In this document: piece by piece, positions 1 to 5,073 of the stretch
Position numbering within the stretch: the stretch's first letter is position 1
Layout of the letters: the number at the start of each line of letters is the position of its first letter
Assembly: GCA_021811505.1 (NCBI GenBank)
Contig: JAJZOM010000297.1
Span: forward strand, 1-7,108
Direction: 5' to 3'
Origin: Thermoplasmata archaeon
GTDB lineage: Archaea > Thermoplasmatota > Thermoplasmata > Thermoplasmatales > Thermoplasmataceae
Length of the DNA: 7,108 bases
Notes under the pieces: model-generated
What the model was told of the DNA's origin: nothing
The model's input: the letters and a program-made list of their open reading frames with translations, nothing else
Databases searched by the model: none
Position numbers and translations under genes: made by a program

Positions 1-364
1 TCGTTTCCATGGATCCTTGAATTGATATATCTGTAATGAACAGGACATTTCTTAGTCTCTCTTCCCCTACGGAAAGAGGGCCGAAAAGGGGATGTATGCT
101 TATTATGCTTCCTGCATACTTTTTAAAAGGGAGTTTAGTGGATGACAATTCTACTATTTTATGTGAAGAAGAGTAAGCTTCTATCATCTCCATGGCCACA
201 CCTGCAGGAACAGCCAGAAAAGCAAGATCTGATTCTTCCATTCTCATCCTTAACATGCTCGCGTTCTGTAAATCTACCCCTGTGACCGTGTATCCGAGAT
301 TCCTGAAGAGATTGAAGAGAGTTACTCCAATCCTGCCTGAAGATCCCACTATCACTATCTTCAT
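1..364 (-). CDS. tyrA: Prephenate dehydrogenase (TyrA), N-terminal part, runs off the left edge
   Basis: The enzyme oxidatively decarboxylates prephenate to 4-hydroxyphenylpyruvate with NAD(P)+ in tyrosine synthesis. Only the first 121 residues are visible; the frame stays open to position 1. The protein opens with a Rossmann strand and dinucleotide loop, KIVIVGSSGRIG (Gly7, Gly10, Gly13). An acidic residue, Asp31, ends the second strand (TGVDL), which in the family tends to favour NAD over NADP (inference). The strand with FLAVPAG (about 49-55) and the motif SIHPLFGP (about 89-96, His91) are typical of TyrA proteins. The ATG at 364 directly follows the TGA of the chorismate mutase gene (TGAATG) and has a GGAG nine bases upstream, so it is preferred over the GTG at 374. 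The chorismate mutase next door makes its substrate. Whether a regulatory ACT-like or other domain follows cannot be seen. Confidence 0.88.
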   Translation of the reverse strand, partial: MKIVIVGSSGRIGVTLFNLFRNLGYTVTGVDLQNASMLRMRMEESDLAFLAVPAGVAMEMIEAYSSSHKIVELSSTKLPFKKYAGSIISIHPLFGPLSVGEERLRNVLFITDISIQGSMET

Positions 365-946
365 TCAAACGCACTCCATGTGAATTCTTTTGAATGAGCT
401 TGTTCCAACTATTTCATTCAGGGTCAATTTTTTTCCATCTCTGTTGATAACCTCCAAACTGAAGCTACGCTCGCCGCGCCTGATCTTTACCTTCAGATCA
501 AAGTAATCAGCGTTGCCATTTATTATGTGTGACCCCCTTGAAATAGCAGCCCTCACAAATGGGTGATTTTCCTCGCATGTATGATACAGTTCGTCACCTG
601 GAGAACATATTACCTGACCACAAGCATATTCGATATCTTCATGCACAATTGCATTGAACGAATCATCTTCGATTCTAGTGATCTGCGCTTTAACGGTAAG
701 CTCAAACAGCAGATTGATGAAGGCAAGTTCGTCACCGGACAATTCCCCTATCTCGTTTAGAACCTCCAACTCACGCACCCTGTCTCTAACCGAAAGTCCC
801 CTAGACAGCTTTTCCTTAGAAATCAGTTCCGCCAATCTCATTCTTTCCCTAAAGATAGATATAAAATCCAGCGTGTTCAAAAGGAGATCTGCCCTCAGTG
901 ATTCCAGGTTGTTTACCCTACTACCCTCACCTATAAAATAAACCAC
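365..946 (-). CDS. aroQ: Chorismate mutase (AroQ class) with an unrecognised C-terminal domain
   Basis: Converts chorismate to prephenate, the branch point to tyrosine and phenylalanine. Residues about 12-92 match the all-helical AroQ fold. Aligned by eye to the E. coli P-protein mutase domain, Arg18 corresponds to Arg11, Arg35 to Arg28, Lys46 to Lys39, Asp55 to Asp48, Arg58 to Arg51 and Glu59 to Glu52; the stretch SVRDRVRELEVL (52-63) is diagnostic. The counterpart of Gln88 in the third helix is not obvious: Ile92 or Glu93 falls there. At 193 residues it is about twice a stand-alone mutase. Residues about 93-193 form an extra domain, rich in predicted strands, with Cys109, Cys114 and Cys124, that I do not recognise. 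The start is GTG at 946; a GGTGA lies 12 bases upstream and no ATG lies nearer the first helix. The stop abuts tyrA, so the two are probably cotranscribed and may act as a complex (inference). Confidence 0.85.
   Translation of the reverse strand: MVYFIGEGSRVNNLESLRADLLLNTLDFISIFRERMRLAELISKEKLSRGLSVRDRVRELEVLNEIGELSGDELAFINLLFELTVKAQITRIEDDSFNAIVHEDIEYACGQVICSPGDELYHTCEENHPFVRAAISRGSHIINGNADYFDLKVKIRRGERSFSLEVINRDGKKLTLNEIVGTSSFKRIHMECV
374..377 (-). promoter_or_regulatory. Ribosome binding site of tyrA (GGAG)
   Basis: On the minus strand GGAG lies nine bases before the ATG at 364, inside the last codons of the chorismate mutase gene. It supports the ATG over the GTG at 374, which would overlap this site, and suggests translation within a shared transcript. 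Confidence 0.6.
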
Positions 947-958
947 TTCTTTTAATGT

Positions 959-963
959 TCACC
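959..963 (-). promoter_or_regulatory. Possible ribosome binding site of the chorismate mutase gene (GGTGA)
   Basis: Read on the minus strand, GGTGA matches the archaeal 16S-complementary GGAGGTGATC core and sits 12 bases before the GTG at 946. The spacing is a little long. If transcription begins near 960, as the TATA-like box at 980-992 suggests, part of this site would not be in the message, so the call is tentative. Confidence 0.35.
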
Positions 964-970
964 GTGCGTG

Positions 971-987
971 ATATTGTCTAGCAATAT
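971..987. repeat. 6-5-6 inverted repeat next to the chorismate mutase promoter
   Basis: ATATTG (971-976) and CAATAT (982-987) are perfect inverted arms around TCTAG. The right arm overlaps the TATA-like box read on the minus strand. The geometry fits a dimeric repressor site that would block TBP/TFB binding for the aromatic operon, but AT-rich palindromes also arise by chance. Confidence 0.4.
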
Positions 988-992
988 AAATT
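980..992 (-). promoter_or_regulatory. TATA-like box for the chorismate mutase-tyrA operon
   Basis: The minus strand reads AAATTTATATTG here. Archaeal transcription usually begins 22-30 bases downstream of the box, which puts the start near 960, a short distance before the GTG at 946. The same AT-rich stretch could also work towards the right, so direction is inferred from gene position. Confidence 0.45.
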
Positions 993-1085
993 TTACTTAG
1001 AACATGATGACAGGCTCACTAACACAAAATCTTCCATACGAGGCAGCGAATTCTTTTCTAATTATGAAATCTTTTTCTTGGACAG

Positions 1086-1123
1086 TTCGGTCTTTTTGAC
1101 CGATCGGTATTTAAAAATCGGTA
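1086..1123. promoter_or_regulatory. Cluster of CGGT/ACCG half-sites flanking the otsA TATA-like box
   Basis: Four copies of TCGGT or its complement ACCGA lie within 38 bases: 1087-1091, 1099-1103 (complement), 1104-1108 and 1118-1122. They form a 6-5-6 inverted repeat (TCGGTC, five T, GACCGA; 1087-1103), a perfect 10-base palindrome ACCGATCGGT (1099-1108), and a direct repeat ATCGGTA (1103-1109 and 1117-1123) that brackets TTTAAAA. This looks like a regulator site around the core promoter of the trehalose operon. The regulator is unknown. Confidence 0.55.
1110..1117 (+). promoter_or_regulatory. TATA-like box of the otsA-otsB operon
   Basis: TTTAAAAA between two ATCGGTA copies. A start of transcription about 25 bases downstream would be near 1138, leaving a leader of roughly 18 bases before the proposed TTG start at 1156. 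A second AT-rich stretch, TACATATTATATATTA (1122-1137), could instead position transcription right at 1156 and give a leaderless message. Confidence 0.5.
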
Positions 1124-1155
1124 CATATTATATATTATGGCCTGATGTCAAACTA

Positions 1156-2511
1156 TTGAGCTACCTGGTTGTTACAACAAGGTGCCCTATTTCTTACGAA
1201 AGGGTTGCGGGTAAGGTTCTAAGAAGGGAGAATATAGGCGGAGTGGCTGTTTCGCTGAACAAACTTATGTCAAAGGAGGGGGGTGTCTGGATCTGTTGGG
1301 GAGATGGCAGCGCGGATTCAGAGCATCTCGAGGAAAATTACAATGGATATAAGATAGTTAGGGTGCTTATTCCGCAGAGAGAGAAAAAAGGCTTTTACGA
1401 TGACTATTCCAATGGTATCCTGTGGCCGCTCTTTCATTACTTCAGAGAAAGGATAAAATACTATGGCGGTGCCTTTGACTCCTATGAATATGCTAACCGT
1501 ATATTTCTTGAAGCTGTGCTAAAAAACGTATCCAACGATATGGTGATATGGATACATGACTATCAGCTTTCTCTTCTTCCGGGGATGGTAAGACAGAAGA
1601 GCATCAGGAACACTATCGTATTTACCTGGCATATTCCTTGGGTTTCGGCAGAGTTTTTTGCGACGCTGCCTGAATCCAGAAAAATAGTTTCCTCCATTGT
1701 TTCCAGTGACGTGATAACATTTCATACCGATCAGTACAGAACAAATTTTATTCATTCAGCAGATTTTCTGCTGGGTAAATCATCCGATTATGCCAAAAAA
1801 TCCTTCTCTATACCGCTAGGAATAGACTACTCATACTACTCGGTAAATGCAGTCCGGGCAAAAAATCCCTTTGACTCAGCGATGAAGGTTATTTTTTCCA
1901 TTGACAGGCTTGATTACACTAAAGGACTGACTAACAGGGTTCTTTCTATCAGGACACTTCTGGAAAGACATCCGGAACTTGCAGGTAAATTTGTGTACGT
2001 CATGATAGTCAACCCCAGCAGAACTTCAGTCAAAGAATATATAAATTTCAAAAGAGAGCTTGAAATGAATATAGGAAGGATAAACGGTGAATATGCAAGC
2101 GTAAAATGGGTTCCTATCATTTACATATACAAAAAAGTAAACGATGCTACTCTCCTATCGTATTACCGATACGCAGACGTTGCTTTAATCACCCCGCTCA
2201 TTGATGGCCTGAATCTTGTCTGCAAAGAATTCGTTGCTGCTACCGACCATGGTGTCCTTATTCTTTCCAAGTTCGCAGGTGCCGCTACAGAACTCAAGGA
2301 GTCACTCATTGTCAATCCAAACTCCCTCTCAGAAATGTCGGATGCACTTTTCAATGCAATAAACATGGAGAAGCAGGAGATCGAAAGAAGATTGTCGCTT
2401 CTGAAGGCTGAGATCAAAAAAAGAAATATAAGCTGGTGGCTTGCCCGTATAAGACAGGCAGTGGAGCGATCTAATTATGAGCCAACAATCTCTGATTTTA
2501 GCCAGGAATAG
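1156..2511 (+). CDS. otsA: Trehalose-6-phosphate synthase (GT20 family)
   Basis: Transfers glucose from UDP- or ADP-glucose to glucose-6-phosphate, giving trehalose-6-phosphate in the cytosol. The open frame reaches back to TTG 1078, but that start would lie upstream of the likely promoter. From TTG 1156 the protein has 451 residues (E. coli OtsA has 474) and begins on the first Rossmann strand, with Arg9 at the same number as the E. coli substrate-binding Arg9. Other matches are Gly28-Gly29, Trp90 (E. coli Trp85), His134-Asp135 (Asp130), His159 (His154), Arg251 and Lys256 in DRLDYTKGL (Arg262, Lys267), and Asp349 and Glu357 in the donor-binding loop (Asp361, Glu369). Two motifs vary: VTTRCP replaces the usual SNRLP, and PLIDGLN replaces PLRDGMN. 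No clear ribosome binding site precedes the TTG. The 3' end overlaps otsB by 35 bases. Donor preference cannot be read from sequence. Confidence 0.93.
   Translation: MSYLVVTTRCPISYERVAGKVLRRENIGGVAVSLNKLMSKEGGVWICWGDGSADSEHLEENYNGYKIVRVLIPQREKKGFYDDYSNGILWPLFHYFRERIKYYGGAFDSYEYANRIFLEAVLKNVSNDMVIWIHDYQLSLLPGMVRQKSIRNTIVFTWHIPWVSAEFFATLPESRKIVSSIVSSDVITFHTDQYRTNFIHSADFLLGKSSDYAKKSFSIPLGIDYSYYSVNAVRAKNPFDSAMKVIFSIDRLDYTKGLTNRVLSIRTLLERHPELAGKFVYVMIVNPSRTSVKEYINFKRELEMNIGRINGEYASVKWVPIIYIYKKVNDATLLSYYRYADVALITPLIDGLNLVCKEFVAATDHGVLILSKFAGAATELKESLIVNPNSLSEMSDALFNAINMEKQEIERRLSLLKAEIKKRNISWWLARIRQAVERSNYEPTISDFSQE
2463..2466 (+). promoter_or_regulatory. Ribosome binding site of otsB (GGAG)
   Basis: GGAG lies ten bases before ATG 2477, inside the end of otsA. 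It supports that start; the next in-frame ATG would remove the catalytic aspartates. Confidence 0.6.
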
Positions 2512-3214
2512 TTTTGACAGCATTAAAGCATTGAATCCGTTCTTTTTTCTTGATTATGACGGCACCCTTGTACCACTTATTACAGAACCTGAAAAAGCAT
2601 TTGCGGATGAAGAACTAAAAGAACTCCTTCGAAAACTGTACTCCAAATACAGAACCTTCATAGTAACAGGAAGATCGCTGAGCGAAATGGACGCGCTTCT
2701 TGGAATGAAACTGAATTCTATAGGATGGCACGGTGCTATGGCCAGGGTTGATGGCAAACTGATATACCTTATGGAAGATGCAGAATATTATCTTAAAGCG
2801 ATAGACAGTCTTATGGAATTGCAGGATTATTTTGTGAAGAAGTATCCCGGGCTCAGAATGATGGACAAGAATCCTGGAGTGCTGTTTCTCTTGTGGAATA
2901 ATAGTGAAAAGCAGATCGTGGATCTTGAAACTGAACTCAGGGGAATCGCCCATGAAAGGGGTCTGTCCGTGATAACGGGGAAAAGAATCATAGAGCTAAT
3001 TCCACCCGGCACAGGGAAGGGAAATGCAGTAAAGAAGATGCGAAATGGTTCTCCATGTGTTGTTACAGGCGATGATAACACCGACGAAGATTCCTTCTCG
3101 AAAAATGAGGATTGCATCACCATCAAAGTCGGTGCGGGGAAAACCACTGCAAAAATACGACTGGACAGTGTTGAGGAGATGCGGGAATTTCTCCGGTATA
3201 CAGTTATATCCTGA
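2477..3214 (+). CDS. otsB: Trehalose-6-phosphate phosphatase (HAD family)
   Basis: Hydrolyses trehalose-6-phosphate to trehalose, completing the two-step pathway begun by OtsA. All HAD motifs are present in 245 residues: motif I FFLDYDGTL with the nucleophile Asp26 and acid/base Asp28, motif II Thr64 in VTGRS, motif III Lys181 in GTGKGNAV, and motif IV GDDNTDEDSF with Asp199, Asp200 and Asp203 for magnesium. The sequence GWHGA (83-87) and the middle region (about 95-170) fit the cap domain of T6P phosphatases. Length and motif spacing resemble the structurally known T6PP-related protein of Thermoplasma acidophilum. The ATG lies 35 bases inside the end of otsA with GGAG ten bases before it, so translation is probably coupled. 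The last 11 bases overlap the end of the convergent amidohydrolase gene. Confidence 0.93.
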   Translation: MSQQSLILARNSFDSIKALNPFFFLDYDGTLVPLITEPEKAFADEELKELLRKLYSKYRTFIVTGRSLSEMDALLGMKLNSIGWHGAMARVDGKLIYLMEDAEYYLKAIDSLMELQDYFVKKYPGLRMMDKNPGVLFLLWNNSEKQIVDLETELRGIAHERGLSVITGKRIIELIPPGTGKGNAVKKMRNGSPCVVTGDDNTDEDSFSKNEDCITIKVGAGKTTAKIRLDSVEEMREFLRYTVIS

Positions 3215-3989
3215 GGTGGAATCTCTGCTGATTCTGCAGCGGGTAATCCGTGTCGTACCGTCTGATTATTTCCGTATCAATTTCTCCAGCAACCACTCCA
3301 TCTCCTTCCTCGAGAATGGAAATGACATTTCCATAAGGATCCATGATGAGTGAGTTGCCGGAGAACATACTGCCACACTGTGCTGCCGCAACTACATAAG
3401 CACCGTTCTCTATTGCACGTGCACGTAAAATTGATCTCCAGGATTCCTGCTTGCCTTCTCCGCTGTACCATCCAGCCTGGACAAACATCAGATTGATTCC
3501 CGCGTTCTTCATCAGATAAGAGAGTTCAGGGAACCTTATGTCATAGCATATTTCTGTACCTGCTGTAAAGCCACCAATGGTGAATTTTGCTATTTCAGGA
3601 TCACCGTGTAAATAAACATCGCTTTCCCTTCGTTTCAGTGCATCATAGAGATGGATTTTTCTGTATCTGAATTTCACATCTCCAGATCTGATCAGAAGTG
3701 AACTGTTATACGGTCTTTTTCCTGAGAACTCCCAGTAGTTGATAAGAAGTCCCGACGATATGCTGCTGGATGCTTCCTTCATCGCAGTGAGGAATGATTC
3801 TGATTCCTTTCGTACCTGATCCCAGTTACCTTTAAAGTAGTCGGGAACAAGCATCTGGTATTCCGGAAATACTACAATTTCAGGTTTTTTCTGAAGTGCG
3901 ATTTCCATAAGATCTTTGCTCTTCTGAATATTGGCACCCACAGATGATGCTGACTCCATCTGCACGCAAGCCACAGTGATTTTGGTCAT
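3204..3989 (-). CDS. Nitrilase superfamily carbon-nitrogen hydrolase (substrate unknown)
   Basis: Hydrolyses a carbon-nitrogen bond, probably an amide, through a thioester intermediate. In 261 residues it shows the full catalytic triad: Glu43 in VVFPEYQ, Lys111 in YRKIHLYDA and Cys148 in GTEICYDIRFPEL. The downstream region ILRARAIENGAYVVAAAQCG (187-206) and the strand around IMDPYGNVIS (215-224) are also typical. The architecture is closest to the stand-alone Nit/omega-amidase-like branch, with no NAD synthetase or acyltransferase domain; a natural substrate cannot be named. ATG 3989 is preferred over an ATG at 4052: it starts right at the first beta strand and has GGAG seven bases upstream, overlapping the topo VI A stop codon. 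The gene lies four bases after top6A and is probably cotranscribed with it. Its 3' end overlaps otsB tail to tail by 11 bases. Confidence 0.88.
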   Translation of the reverse strand: MTKITVACVQMESASSVGANIQKSKDLMEIALQKKPEIVVFPEYQMLVPDYFKGNWDQVRKESESFLTAMKEASSSISSGLLINYWEFSGKRPYNSSLLIRSGDVKFRYRKIHLYDALKRRESDVYLHGDPEIAKFTIGGFTAGTEICYDIRFPELSYLMKNAGINLMFVQAGWYSGEGKQESWRSILRARAIENGAYVVAAAQCGSMFSGNSLIMDPYGNVISILEEGDGVVAGEIDTEIIRRYDTDYPLQNQQRFHLRI

Positions 3990-3993
3990 CTTT

Positions 3994-5073
3994 TCACTCC
4001 ATTCCGGGTGAGGAAAGCTTCTCAGGCAAATAAGTGTCTGTGACGTAATCAAGCCCGTATTTGGCCAGTGCCTGCTGTTCCGCCTTTTTTCCTGTCTGTA
4101 GCATTGTCTCTATTTCTCTTTTCCAGAATTCCGTCTGAAATCTGGGGTCTTTCAACTCAGCATTGAGAGCCTGAATATCCTTATCTGTAAGTTTGTCCGT
4201 CGGGAGTTTATACGTGAGAATATCGGTTGCGGTCACGCCGATGAATTCTGCTGTTGGTACCGCAAGGTAATGAGATATGTGCGCGGTCTTTATTGCACCA
4301 TAGGCGACTGAAGCAAATATCCTGAACGACCAGGGATCCCCGTCCGTGAACACATATATGGGCAGATGCAGTTCATCATTGATCCTTTTCAGGAGCCTCC
4401 TGGTGCTTCTTGCGGGTTGGCCCTTCAGGTGTATTAGCACAGATCTCATCTTCTCGTCAAATCCATTCTCTACAAGTCTGTCAAACATACCGCCGGTTTC
4501 AATGGCAAGCACAAAATCAGCATCGACGGATTTGAACTTCAGTTTCTCCGACTCAACATTGTAAGGGATGCCATATCCGCCATCGCCTACATCGTCCCTG
4601 CAGTTTATTGTCTTGAACTCGCCCTTTCTGTTTTTCTCCTCAATCGTAATGTTTCCAATGACGCTTGCCCCATTTTCTTCAGGCCTCAGGTTGAAATCCT
4701 CCCTCATCAGGGAACTTATCACCTCAAGATCTTCAGAGAGAAGGTTTGATTCGTCCTGGGTGTGAAATTTGCCCAGCCCCCACCCTTCCGATATGTAATA
4801 CATCTCCCTCAGCGTAGACGTCTTAGATGTTCTCTTCATCTCCATCACGAATTCTATCACATCTATCGCCTTCAGTATATATTCTGCACCATCCAGGGTT
4901 TTAGCTGTCCTTGTCACAAAATTGTCTCCGTATCTCCATACAAGATATCTTGGATCAAGCACTATGTTATCCCTGTTTCTTGATGAGACTGAAATCTCAG
5001 GTATGTCACCAGATTTCATGGCATTGTAAATCCTGTTAGCTATTTCGATAAGTTTTGTCTCACTTGCTGTCAT
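3994..5073 (-). CDS. top6A: DNA topoisomerase VI subunit A (Spo11-like, DNA-cleaving)
   Basis: Cleaving subunit of the A2B2 type IIB topoisomerase, which relaxes and decatenates DNA using ATP. The protein has 359 residues. The winged-helix catalytic domain (about 10-140) carries [11 protein letters not shown], where the second tyrosine, Tyr93, is the expected nucleophile that forms the 5' phosphotyrosyl link and Arg89 is the conserved arginine of that motif. The Toprim domain (about 185-300) carries Glu192 in [13 protein letters not shown] and Asp244/Asp246 in [18 protein letters not shown], the magnesium ligands. The C-terminal [19 protein letters not shown] fits the family ending. ATG 5073 is chosen over GTG 5082 because AGGAG (5084-5088) is ten bases from the ATG but only one base from the GTG. 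The gene overlaps the end of top6B by 14 bases, which implies coupled translation of equal subunits. Nothing catalytic appears missing. Confidence 0.96.
   Translation of the reverse strand: MTASETKLIEIANRIYNAMKSGDIPEISVSSRNRDNIVLDPRYLVWRYGDNFVTRTAKTLDGAEYILKAIDVIEFVMEMKRTSKTSTLREMYYISEGWGLGKFHTQDESNLLSEDLEVISSLMREDFNLRPEENGASVIGNITIEEKNRKGEFKTINCRDDVGDGGYGIPYNVESEKLKFKSVDADFVLAIETGGMFDRLVENGFDEKMRSVLIHLKGQPARSTRRLLKRINDELHLPIYVFTDGDPWSFRIFASVAYGAIKTAHISHYLAVPTAEFIGVTATDILTYKLPTDKLTDKDIQALNAELKDPRFQTEFWKREIETMLQTGKKAEQQALAKYGLDYVTDTYLPEKLSSPGME
3997..4000 (-). promoter_or_regulatory. Ribosome binding site deciding the amidohydrolase start (GGAG)
   Basis: GGAG runs into the TGA of top6A (GGAGTGA) and is seven bases before ATG 3989. 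This supports the 261-residue form and rejects the 282-residue form, whose extra 21 residues do not look like the family. Confidence 0.65.

Noticed and set aside
159..374. Minus-strand frame from GTG 374 overlapping the tyrA start
   Set aside because: Its product is arginine/cysteine-rich and has no fold signature, while the neighbouring frame gives a clear Rossmann TyrA sequence.
654..941. Plus-strand reading frame of 95 residues opposite the chorismate mutase gene
   Set aside because: It is serine/leucine-rich, as expected for an antisense shadow, and lies over the well-matched mutase core.
1004..1010. ATGATGA resembling box C of a C/D guide RNA
   Set aside because: No CTGA box D follows within about 70 bases, so no C/D RNA of normal size can be drawn.
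1078..1155. Extended otsA reading frame from TTG 1078 (26 extra residues)
   Set aside because: It covers the TATA-like box and the repeat cluster, adds residues not found in the family, and shifts Arg9 away from its E. coli numbering.
2615..2953. Minus-strand reading frame of 112 residues inside otsB
   Set aside because: It is antisense to a gene with all HAD motifs and its translation shows no recognisable domain; it is a shadow of otsB codon usage.
3990..4052. Extended amidohydrolase start at ATG 4052
   Set aside because: The extra 21 residues do not resemble the family, overlap top6A by about 60 bases, and the good ribosome binding site belongs to ATG 3989.
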